A stretch of DNA of 64,000 nt from Streptomyces sp. NBC_00358. Its GTDB lineage: Bacteria; Actinomycetota; Actinomycetes; Streptomycetales; Streptomycetaceae. The stretch lies in assembly GCF_036099295.1 (NCBI RefSeq), contig NZ_CP107976.1, forward strand, positions 1,240,001-1,304,000. The letters are read 5' to 3'. Every line of letters starts with the position of its first letter. Positions within the stretch are counted from its first letter, which is position 1. A program made the position numbers and the translations under genes. Below are positions 41,159 through 48,918 of this stretch, piece by piece. The notes under the pieces are model-generated. The model saw nothing but the letters and a program-made list of their open reading frames with translations, searched no databases and was not told the origin of the DNA.

Positions 41159-42768
41159 GAGGTCGCTTCCTCCAGTTCGGGCTCGTACACGGGCAGGGCG
41201 TGCGGGTTGGCGGACGGGCCGCGGTGACGGCGTACGGCGAGACAGGCGAGCGCGCCGGTCAGCAGGACTCCGGCGGAGACCAGGACGGCGGGGCCCATCG
41301 CGTCGACGAAGCCGTGGCCGAACACCTGGCCGCCGAGTTCCCGCATGCGGTCGGCGATGTCGTGCGGCACCCCGGCCGGGGTGCCGGTCGCCCGTCGGGC
41401 GGACACGTCGGACTCGGCCCGGGAGAAGGCGGCGACGAAGCCGTCGCGGTAGCCGGCGGGAAGCTGTCCGGCGCGCTGTCGCGCCTGGTCGGCGAGCGTG
41501 TGCGCGAGCCGCGCCTGGAGCACGGCCCCCACGACGGCGCCCGCGAGGACCGAACCGACCTGCCGCAGCGCGTTGTTCACGCCCGAGGCCGCTCCGGACA
41601 GCCGGGCCGGGACGTTGCGCATGACCTCGGTGGCCATCGGCGCGAAGGTGCAGCCGGCGCCCAGTCCGGCCAGGAAGAGCGGGAAGGCGACCGTCGTCCA
41701 GCTCGAACCGGCGTCGGCCGCGGCCACGATCCACACCAGGGCGGCGGCCCAGGCGAGCAGCCCGGTCATGAGGATGTACTTGCCGCCGAGCCTGTCCGCG
41801 AGGACGCCCGCGGGTCCGGCCATCACGAACGAGCCGAGGGCGAGCGGCAGCATCACGAGCCCGGCCTTGAGCGCGCTGAAGCCGAGGACGGACTGGAGGT
41901 AGATGGTCAGCGGCAGGAACATCCCGATGACACCGAAGGACACCGTGACGCCGACGAAGTTGATCACGGTGAAGTTGCGGTCCTTGAAGAGCGAGAACGG
42001 GACGAGCGGATCACGGGTCTGCAGGCCGCGTTCATGGGCGAGGAAGGCGGCGAAGAGTGCCGCGGCCACGCCGAACAGCGAACAGATCCAGCCGTTCCAG
42101 TCGTAGCGCTGCCCTTCGGTGAGCCCGAAGGCCAGACAGAACAGGGCACCCGAGGCGAGCAGGACGCCGAAGGTGTCGAAGCGGTGCCGTACCGGGCGTC
42201 GTGAGCCCGGGATGATCGCCAGGGCGAGGACCAGCACCAGGACGCCGAGCGGCAGATTGACGTAGAAGATCCAGCGCCAGTCGAGACGGGTGATCAGCGC
42301 TCCGCCGATGATCGGCCCGAGGGCGCCGGAGATCCCCGCGACGGCGCCCCACACGCCCATCGCCGCGCCCCGCCGGTCGGCAGGGAACACCTCGGCGATG
42401 ATCGACAGGGTCTGCGGCATGAGCAGCGCGGCGCCGAGACCCTGGACCGCGCGGAAGGCGATGAGCTGCGCCGGGTTCTGCGCGAGGCCGCAGGCCAGGC
42501 TCGCGAGGGTGAAGAGCGCGACGCCCGCGACGAACAGGTTCCGTTTGCCGCGCAGGTCACCGAGGCGTCCCGCCGTGATCAGCAGGACCGCGAGGGCGAG
42601 GGTGTAGGCGTTGACGACCCACAGGATCTCGTCGAGGGAGGCGCCGAGGTCCTGGGCCATGTCGGGGATCGCGATGTTCACGATCGTCAGGTCCAGCAGT
42701 GTCATGAAGAACCCGAGCGAGAGGGTGACGAGGATCGCCCATGGGTTGCCGTGCCATTTCTTGAACAC
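41155..42768 (-). CDS. MFS multidrug exporter, DHA2 (14-helix) family
   Basis: A 537-residue membrane exporter of the EmrB/QacA type. Marks: FMTLLDLTIVNIAIPDMAQDLG (helix 1), GRLGDLRGKRNLF (motif A), and RAVQGLGAALLMPQTLSII. It has about 14 membrane segments. The GTG at 42768 (MFKKWHGNPWA) is preferred because AAGGAG lies about 9 nt upstream; an in-frame GTG at 42795 would add nine residues before it. The stop overlaps the hemerythrin gene start. It is divergent from the ECF41 sigma factor across 189 bp, which suggests shared control. Substrates are unknown. Confidence 0.9.
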   Translation of the reverse strand: MFKKWHGNPWAILVTLSLGFFMTLLDLTIVNIAIPDMAQDLGASLDEILWVVNAYTLALAVLLITAGRLGDLRGKRNLFVAGVALFTLASLACGLAQNPAQLIAFRAVQGLGAALLMPQTLSIIAEVFPADRRGAAMGVWGAVAGISGALGPIIGGALITRLDWRWIFYVNLPLGVLVLVLALAIIPGSRRPVRHRFDTFGVLLASGALFCLAFGLTEGQRYDWNGWICSLFGVAAALFAAFLAHERGLQTRDPLVPFSLFKDRNFTVINFVGVTVSFGVIGMFLPLTIYLQSVLGFSALKAGLVMLPLALGSFVMAGPAGVLADRLGGKYILMTGLLAWAAALVWIVAAADAGSSWTTVAFPLFLAGLGAGCTFAPMATEVMRNVPARLSGAASGVNNALRQVGSVLAGAVVGAVLQARLAHTLADQARQRAGQLPAGYRDGFVAAFSRAESDVSARRATGTPAGVPHDIADRMRELGGQVFGHGFVDAMGPAVLVSAGVLLTGALACLAVRRHRGPSANPHALPVYEPELEEATS

Positions 42769-42877
42769 GATGCGTGTCTCCTTGTGCCGGGGCATCGGAG
42801 TGCCGCGTGGGCGGACTCGCGTTCAAGAGGGCGGCTCGCGCGGCCGGTGTGACGCGCGGAACCCGACTTGAGACGTG

Positions 42878-42908
42878 CGTCACATTTCGACCGTCGGATG
42901 TCACATTC
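42878..42908. promoter_or_regulatory. Direct repeat containing TGTCACA upstream of the ECF41 gene
   Basis: GTCACATTTCG (from 42879) and GTCACATTCGG (from 42900) repeat with a 21-bp period, two helical turns. The second includes TGTCACA (42899-42905), the -35 motif known from ECF41-dependent promoters. I could not find a correctly spaced -10 CGTC, so self-regulation is a hypothesis. The region also serves the divergent MFS gene. Confidence 0.4.
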
Positions 42909-42957
42909 GGGCCCCCTCCTCCCCTCGCAGTGGTGAGCGCACCAAGGGAGGCGAGCC

Positions 42958-43932
42958 ATGTCCGAAAGCTCCGAGGCCGTCGTCGACGGTCCGACGCGGG
43001 TCTTCGTCGAGCACCGGGAACTGCTGTTCGCGATCGTCTACAACATCCTCGGAACCGTCGCCGACACCGAGGACGTGCTCCAGGAGACCTGGCTGTCATG
43101 GACGGGCCGCGCCCGCCGCTCCCCCGTCGAGGACATCGGCAACCCGCGTGCCTACCTCGTGCGCATCGCGGTCAACCACGCCCTCGCCCGGCGCGCCGCC
43201 ATCACCCGGCGCCGCGAGTCGTACGTGGGGCCCTGGCTGCCGGAGCCTCTGCTCGACGAACCGGCCGCCGACGAGCGCGCCGACGACCGCGCCCTGCGCT
43301 CCGAGTCCGTCTCGCTCGCGATGCTGGTCGTCCTGGAGTCGCTGACCCCGCTGGAGCGCGCGGTCTTCGTCCTCAACGAGGTGTTCGGCTATCCGCACAC
43401 GGAGATCGCTCAGGTCATCGACCGCAGTCCCGCGGCGGTGCGCCAGCTCGCGCACCGCGCCCGGGAGCACGTGCACGCCCGCCGTCCGCTCTACCGGGCC
43501 CATCCGCGGGTCCGCAGGCAGGCGACCGAACGCTTCGTTGACGCGGCGCTCGGCGGTGACATCACCGCCCTCATGGAGATCCTCGCACCGGACGTCACGG
43601 TGTGGACGGACGGCGGCGGCAAGGCGGGTCGTGGGGCCGGTCTGCGGCCGGTACGGGGCCGGGACAAGGCGGCACGGCTGCTGGCCGGTTACGCCACGCG
43701 CCGGGGGGCCGGCCTCGACGTCCGCTACCGGCGGGTCAACGGCGACGACTCCGCGGTGGTCTTCGACGGTTCTTCGCCCTACGCGGTCATGGTCATGGAC
43801 CTCACCCCGGACGGCGAGCGGGTCTCCGACGTCTACATCGTCACCAATCCCGAGAAGCTGACGCACGTCAGGCTCGACGAGGAAGCCGACGCGGACGGGT
43901 TCAGCGAGACGGCCGAGGGGAGGCGCGCATGA
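42958..43932 (+). CDS. ECF41-type RNA polymerase sigma factor (SigJ-like)
   Basis: A 324-residue sigma factor. Region 2 (about 15-80, VFVEHRELLFAIVYNILGTVADTEDVLQETWLSW) and region 4 (about 115-175, LESLTPLERAVFVLNEVFGYPHTEIAQVIDRSPAAVRQLAHRARE) are complete. The C-terminal SnoaL-like extension carries the ECF41 marks WLPEP (93-97, linker), DGGGK (218-222) and NPEKL (297-301). In this group the extension regulates the sigma factor in place of an anti-sigma. Usual neighbours are carboxymuconolactone decarboxylases or oxidoreductases; here it is instead coupled to a cytochrome b (ATGA overlap at 43929-43932), which is unusual. The ATG at 42958 has GGGAGG upstream. Confidence 0.9.
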   Translation: MSESSEAVVDGPTRVFVEHRELLFAIVYNILGTVADTEDVLQETWLSWTGRARRSPVEDIGNPRAYLVRIAVNHALARRAAITRRRESYVGPWLPEPLLDEPAADERADDRALRSESVSLAMLVVLESLTPLERAVFVLNEVFGYPHTEIAQVIDRSPAAVRQLAHRAREHVHARRPLYRAHPRVRRQATERFVDAALGGDITALMEILAPDVTVWTDGGGKAGRGAGLRPVRGRDKAARLLAGYATRRGAGLDVRYRRVNGDDSAVVFDGSSPYAVMVMDLTPDGERVSDVYIVTNPEKLTHVRLDEEADADGFSETAEGRRA

Positions 43933-45656
43933 CGGCCACCGGCACCGGAGGAACGGGCGGGCGACCGGCCTCCGGCGAGCGGGTCGCCTCCGGGGCCCGG
44001 GCGACCTCAGGGGAGCAGGCGACCTCCGGGGACCGGGCGACCTCGGGCGAGCGGGTCGCCTCCGGGGAGCAGGCGACCTCGGGCGAGCGGGCGCCCTCCG
44101 GCTGGCGCGCGGCCTCCAGGGAGCAGGCATCCTCCGGGGAGCGGGTCGCCGAGTGGCTCGACGGGCGCGTCGGTCTGAATTCCCTCGGCAGGCGGTATCT
44201 GCGCAAGGTCTTCCCCGACCACTGGTCCTTCCTGCTCGGGGAGATCTGCCTGTACAGCTTCGTCGTCCTCGTCCTCACCGGCGTCTGGCTCACCCTGTTC
44301 TTCCATCCGTCGATGAACGAGGTGACCTACCACGGCGGTTACGTCCCGCTGAACGGCATCCGGATGTCCGAGGCGTACGCCTCCACCCTCGACATCAGCT
44401 TCGACGTGCGCGGCGGGCTGCTGATCCGGCAGCTCCACCACTGGGCCGCGCTCGTCTTCCTCGCGGCGATGCTCACGCACATGATGCGGCACTTCTTCAC
44501 GGGTTCGTTCCGCAAGCCCCGCGAGCTGAACTGGGTGCTCGGCTGGACACTCCTGCTCCTCGGCATGTTCGAGGGCCTGTTCGGCTACTCGCTGCCGGAC
44601 GACCTGCTGTCCGGGACGGGGCTCAGGTTCGTGGACGGCGCGCTCCTCGCGACACCGGTCGTCGGCACGTACCTGTCCTTCTTCCTGTTCGGCGGGGAGT
44701 TCCCGGGCCATGACATCGTGGCCCGCTTCTACGCGCTGCACGTCCTGCTGATCCCGGGCATCATGGCGGCGCTCGTCGTGGCCCATCTGATCCTGGTCGT
44801 GTACCACAAGCACACCCAGTTCGCGGGGCCGGGAAGGACCGAACGCAACGTCGTGGGAACGCCGTTCATGCCGGTCTATCTCGCGAAGGCGGGCGGTTTC
44901 TTCTTCCTGGTGTTCGGCGTCCTCGCACTCCTCGCGGCGGTCGCCACCGTCAACCCGGTCTGGGCGTACGGCCCTTACCGCGCCGACCAGGTGTCGACGG
45001 GCGCCCAGCCGGACTGGTACCTGGGGTTCGCCGAGGGGCTGGTGCGGGTGATGCCGGGCTGGGAGATCGACGTGTGGGGCCACACCCTCGTGCTCGGCGT
45101 GCTCATCCCGGTCGTCGTCTTCCCGCTGCTCCTGGTCGCCATCGGTGTGTACCCGTTCGTCGAGGCCTGGATCACGGGCGACCGACGCGAGCACCATCTG
45201 CTGGACCGGCCCCGCAACCGGCCGGTGCGCACCGCGCTCGGGGCGGCCTGGATCAGCCTGTATCTGATCCTGCTCGCGGGCGGCGGCAACGACATCGTCG
45301 CGACGCGCTTCCATCTGTCGATCAACACGGTGACGTGGACGGTGCGGATCTCCCTGCTGGTCGTTCCCGTCGTCGTGTTCGTCGTGACACGGCGCTTCTG
45401 TCTGGGTCTGCAGTTGCGGGACCGTGAACTGGTGGCGCACGGCCGTGCGACGGGCGTCGTCAGACGCCTGCCGCACGGCGAGTACGTCGAGGTGCACCGC
45501 CCGCTGGGCCCGGCCGAGCTCCACACGCTCACCGAGCACGAGCGGCGGGTCCTGGCCCCCGGCCCGTCAGACGACCGGGACCTCCAGCCGGCTGATCCGC
45601 AGTCCGCCGTCGGCGGCGCCCGGGTGCCCGCTCGCCAGGACGAGGCGCAGCCGTGA
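43929..45656 (+). CDS. Stand-alone cytochrome b (QcrB-like) membrane protein
   Basis: A 575-residue homologue of the bc1-complex cytochrome b of actinobacteria. The ATG at 43929 overlaps the sigma-factor stop. Residues about 15-75 are a hexapeptide repeat (ERVASG, EQATSG and variants, about 10 units, 18-bp DNA period), which is unusual for this family. Haem-ligand histidines lie in RQLHHWAALVFLAAMLTHMMRHFF and FYALHVLLIPGIMAALVVAHLILVVYHKH; the quinol-site motif PDWY is present. No Rieske (QcrA) or cytochrome c (QcrC) gene is adjacent, so it may be an alternative electron-transfer protein. Its last 90 nt overlap the opposite GH2 gene. Confidence 0.88.
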   Translation: MTATGTGGTGGRPASGERVASGARATSGEQATSGDRATSGERVASGEQATSGERAPSGWRAASREQASSGERVAEWLDGRVGLNSLGRRYLRKVFPDHWSFLLGEICLYSFVVLVLTGVWLTLFFHPSMNEVTYHGGYVPLNGIRMSEAYASTLDISFDVRGGLLIRQLHHWAALVFLAAMLTHMMRHFFTGSFRKPRELNWVLGWTLLLLGMFEGLFGYSLPDDLLSGTGLRFVDGALLATPVVGTYLSFFLFGGEFPGHDIVARFYALHVLLIPGIMAALVVAHLILVVYHKHTQFAGPGRTERNVVGTPFMPVYLAKAGGFFFLVFGVLALLAAVATVNPVWAYGPYRADQVSTGAQPDWYLGFAEGLVRVMPGWEIDVWGHTLVLGVLIPVVVFPLLLVAIGVYPFVEAWITGDRREHHLLDRPRNRPVRTALGAAWISLYLILLAGGGNDIVATRFHLSINTVTWTVRISLLVVPVVVFVVTRRFCLGLQLRDRELVAHGRATGVVRRLPHGEYVEVHRPLGPAELHTLTEHERRVLAPGPSDDRDLQPADPQSAVGGARVPARQDEAQP

Positions 45657-48600
45657 GCCGCGTACCGCCTCGAAGGTGATCACGGTCGGCGCGTCCGACG
45701 TGGTGGCCCAGTCGACGACCGCCCCTCGCACCGGTGCGTACCGCTCCCCGTCCCACACCGACACCTCGGCGGAGGCCGGGCGGGCGTGGGTCGCGTCGAC
45801 GGTGAACGAGACCTCGACGCGGTCGACGCGGCGGGGGCGCGCCCAGGCGACCGAGACCCAGTCCTCGGGGCGGGCCCCGCCGAAGGCCGGGAGCAGCGCG
45901 GTCGCTGACTTGTAGAAGGCGTTGGACCAGCCGGTGGCCGCGTCGCCGTCGAGCATCGCGGCCGGCAGCGAGTCCGGGCGGCCCGAGTAACTGGCGTCCG
46001 TGCGGGGGTAGTCGGTGGCTGCCGGGTGCTCGGGCGGGAACGATGTCACCGGGGTGGTCGCCCGGGACCCGGCGGGGGTGGCGCGTACGGTCGTGGAGCC
46101 CGTCCGCAGTCCCGGCGCCCGCGCGGTCACCTTCACGGCGCCTGCCCGCGTGCCGGAGCGGACGACGGCGAGGGCCTTGCCGTGGAAGGCGGTTCGGGTG
46201 CTCGCCTGATAGCGCTCGGCGCTCTCCTGGCGGCCGTTGTCCAGGCCGGCCAGCGATCCGCCGTCGACGGCGAACGCGATCAGGTCCTCGGCGTCGGGCA
46301 CGACGACACCATGGGCGTCGACCACGTCGGCGGTCACGAACACCAGCGAACGCCCGTCCGCCGCGAGCGAGGTGCGGTCCGGTGTCAGACGGATCGCGTG
46401 CGGGGCCCCGGCCGTGCGCAGCACATCCGTCGCGACCACCCTGCCGTCGCGCCGGGCCACCGCCTTCAACTCTCCTGGCGCGTAAGGGACTTCCCAGGTG
46501 AGATGCAGTTTGCCGGCGCTGCCGTTCGGACTGGTGTAACTCCCGGGGTACGGGCCGTCGGTGAAGGTCTTGTCGTCGCCGGTCGCTTCCGTGGTCTCCA
46601 GGTACGTACGCCCGTCGGTGGTCTTCTTGGTGTCGAACGTCCGGGTGCCGAGGGACTTCCCGTCGAGGAACAGCTCGACGGTGCCGACGTTCGCGTAGGC
46701 CCAGACCTCGACGGTGTCCCCCACCGTGTGGTTCCAGCTCATCGGCAGCAGATGGACCATCGGCTCGCTCGTCCACTGGCTCCTGAACAGGTGGTACATG
46801 TCCTTCGGGAAGCCGGCCGTGTCGACCGCGCCGAAGAAGGAGGCCTTCACCGGAAAGACGTCGTACGGCGTGGGCTCGCCTATGTAGTCGATGCCCGACC
46901 ACAGGAACTGGCCCGCGAACCAGGGACGGTCACGGTCCTTCTTGTGCCCGTACTCGCCGCTCATCGTCCAGGAGGCGAGGTTGTTGTCGTAGGAGGAGAC
47001 CGCGCGCCTGCCCGGGGTGTGGTTCTCACCCGTGTTGAGGTGTTCCGGCTCCTGGTACGCGGAGCGGGTGGAGGTCTCGGACGACGACTCGGACTCGAAG
47101 AGGAACAGGTGGGGGTAGGCGGCGTGCAGGGCGTCCACCGACTTGGCGGTGTTGTAGTTGAGGCCGAGGCCGTCGAGCTTGGCGAGCATGAGGTCGGCCG
47201 CGGAGCCCTTCGCGGGCAGCCGGCGGTACTTGTCGGAGCCGATGACCAGCGGGCGGGTGTCGTCCGCCGCCCTGATGGCGCCGATGATCCGGTCGGCCAT
47301 GGCGAGCCCCGCGGTGGAGGTGGAGTCGGGGATCTCGTTGCCGATGGACCACAGCACGACGGCGGGCGAGTTGCGGGCCGCGAGAACCATCTCGGTGGCG
47401 TCCTGCTCGCACCACTCGTCGAAGAAGCGGCCGTAGTCGTGGGCCGTCTTGCCGGTCCGCCAGCAGTCGAAGGCCTCCACCATCATCACGATCCCCAGTT
47501 CCTCGCAGACCTGGACGATCTGCGGCGAGGGCGGATTGTGCGAGGTGCGGAAGGCGTTGACGCCCATCGACTTCATGATGGTCATCTGGCGGCGTACGGC
47601 GTCGAGGCTGATCGCCGACCCGAGCGCGCCCTGGTCGTGGTGCAGGTCGACGCCCTTGATCTTGGCGTGGACGCCGTTGAGGTGGAAGCCCTCGTCCGGG
47701 TCGAAGCCGAACGTGCGGATGCCGAACGGCGTACGGAAGGTGTCGACGACGGTGTCGCCGACCCGCAGTTCCGTCTCCAGGACATAGCGGTGCTCCGGAG
47801 TCGCGAAGTCCCACAACTTCGGCTTTTCGACGACGAGTTCATGGGTCTCGTCGGCCCGGTCGCCGACGGTGACCGTGGTGGCGGCGCGAGCGGCGGTCCG
47901 GCCGTCGGGGCCGACGATCCGCGAGGTCACCCGGACGTCGGCCGGGGTGCCGGTCTCGTTGACGAGGGTGGCCCGGGCCCGTACGACCGCCCGCTCCGCG
48001 CCGGTCTCCGGCGTCGTGACGCGGGTCCCCCAGCGCGCTACATGGATCGCCTCGGTCACGACCAGCCGGGCCTCGCGGTAGATGCCGCTGCCCGAGTACC
48101 AGCGGCTGCTGGGGAGTTGGTTGCGTACCTGGACGGCGATGACGTTCGTGGTGCCGCCGTCCGTGTGCAGCAGACCGGTCAGGTCGAAGGCGAAACCGGT
48201 GTAGCCGTAGGGGTGGCGGCCCACCTCCTCGCCGTTGCAGTAGACGGAGGCGTCCATGTACACCCCGTCGAACTCCACGGAGATCCGTTTGCCGGCGAAG
48301 GCGGGCGGCAGGGTGAAGGAGGTGCGGTACCAGCCGAGGCCGCCGGGGAAGAACCCGGTGCCGCTGGTGGTGCCGTACTCGGTGGTGGGGCGCTGCTCGA
48401 TGCTCCAGTCGTGCGGCACCGCCACGGTCCGCCACGCCGAGTCGTCGTAGCCGGGCCGCTCGGCCCCCGCGTAGGCGCCGGTCGGGTCCGTGAGACCGCC
48501 CGGATCGACCAGCGCGAACCGCCAGCCGTCGCGCAGCGCGAGTGTGCGGCGTCCCCGGGTGTCCTCGGGTGCCGCGGCCCAGGCGTCGGCGGCGCCGGAG

Positions 48601-48662
48601 AGCGCGCCCGCGGTGGGCAGGGCCGTTCCTGCGATCAATACCGATCTCCGAGTGACCGTCAC
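45567..48662 (-). CDS. Secreted GH2-family glycosidase (beta-galactosidase-like)
   Basis: A 1031-residue exported glycoside hydrolase. The N-terminus has a twin-arginine-like signal (TRRSVLIAGTALP, cleavage near AWAAA). The order is sugar-binding jelly roll (about 40-210), immunoglobulin-like domain (about 215-320) and (beta/alpha)8 catalytic domain (about 325-620). The acid/base glutamate is in WSIGNEIPDS and the nucleophile region around LFLFESESSS. A C-terminal Ig-like part (about 640-880) precedes a discoidin-like domain (about 900-1031, LDGDAATGWSNAFYKSATALLPAFGG). It probably cleaves beta-galactosides or related beta-glycosides outside the cell. The GTG at 48662 has GAGGGAGAG upstream. 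The stop lies within the antisense 3' end of the cytochrome b gene. Confidence 0.9.
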   Translation of the reverse strand: MTVTRRSVLIAGTALPTAGALSGAADAWAAAPEDTRGRRTLALRDGWRFALVDPGGLTDPTGAYAGAERPGYDDSAWRTVAVPHDWSIEQRPTTEYGTTSGTGFFPGGLGWYRTSFTLPPAFAGKRISVEFDGVYMDASVYCNGEEVGRHPYGYTGFAFDLTGLLHTDGGTTNVIAVQVRNQLPSSRWYSGSGIYREARLVVTEAIHVARWGTRVTTPETGAERAVVRARATLVNETGTPADVRVTSRIVGPDGRTAARAATTVTVGDRADETHELVVEKPKLWDFATPEHRYVLETELRVGDTVVDTFRTPFGIRTFGFDPDEGFHLNGVHAKIKGVDLHHDQGALGSAISLDAVRRQMTIMKSMGVNAFRTSHNPPSPQIVQVCEELGIVMMVEAFDCWRTGKTAHDYGRFFDEWCEQDATEMVLAARNSPAVVLWSIGNEIPDSTSTAGLAMADRIIGAIRAADDTRPLVIGSDKYRRLPAKGSAADLMLAKLDGLGLNYNTAKSVDALHAAYPHLFLFESESSSETSTRSAYQEPEHLNTGENHTPGRRAVSSYDNNLASWTMSGEYGHKKDRDRPWFAGQFLWSGIDYIGEPTPYDVFPVKASFFGAVDTAGFPKDMYHLFRSQWTSEPMVHLLPMSWNHTVGDTVEVWAYANVGTVELFLDGKSLGTRTFDTKKTTDGRTYLETTEATGDDKTFTDGPYPGSYTSPNGSAGKLHLTWEVPYAPGELKAVARRDGRVVATDVLRTAGAPHAIRLTPDRTSLAADGRSLVFVTADVVDAHGVVVPDAEDLIAFAVDGGSLAGLDNGRQESAERYQASTRTAFHGKALAVVRSGTRAGAVKVTARAPGLRTGSTTVRATPAGSRATTPVTSFPPEHPAATDYPRTDASYSGRPDSLPAAMLDGDAATGWSNAFYKSATALLPAFGGARPEDWVSVAWARPRRVDRVEVSFTVDATHARPASAEVSVWDGERYAPVRGAVVDWATTSDAPTVITFEAVRGSRLRLVLASGHPGAADGGLRISRLEVPVV

Positions 48663-48918
48663 GCCGACTCTCCCTCATCAAGACCCATAAGTCATCACAA
48701 CTGATCGAGAACAAACAGATTCTGACGGGGAGACGGGCGGGGTCGTCAAGGGTCGGGCGGTCACTTCCGTCCCGCGAACCGCATCGGCCTGGAGCGCACC
48801 GTACGAATGGCTGTCCGGACCGAGCCCGATCGGGGGTGCGCGGGACGCCCAGCCACTAGGCTGGAACCCGGACGACGCGCTTGTTCACTGTGAGTGTGCA
48901 CAAGGGAAAGTGGCGACG

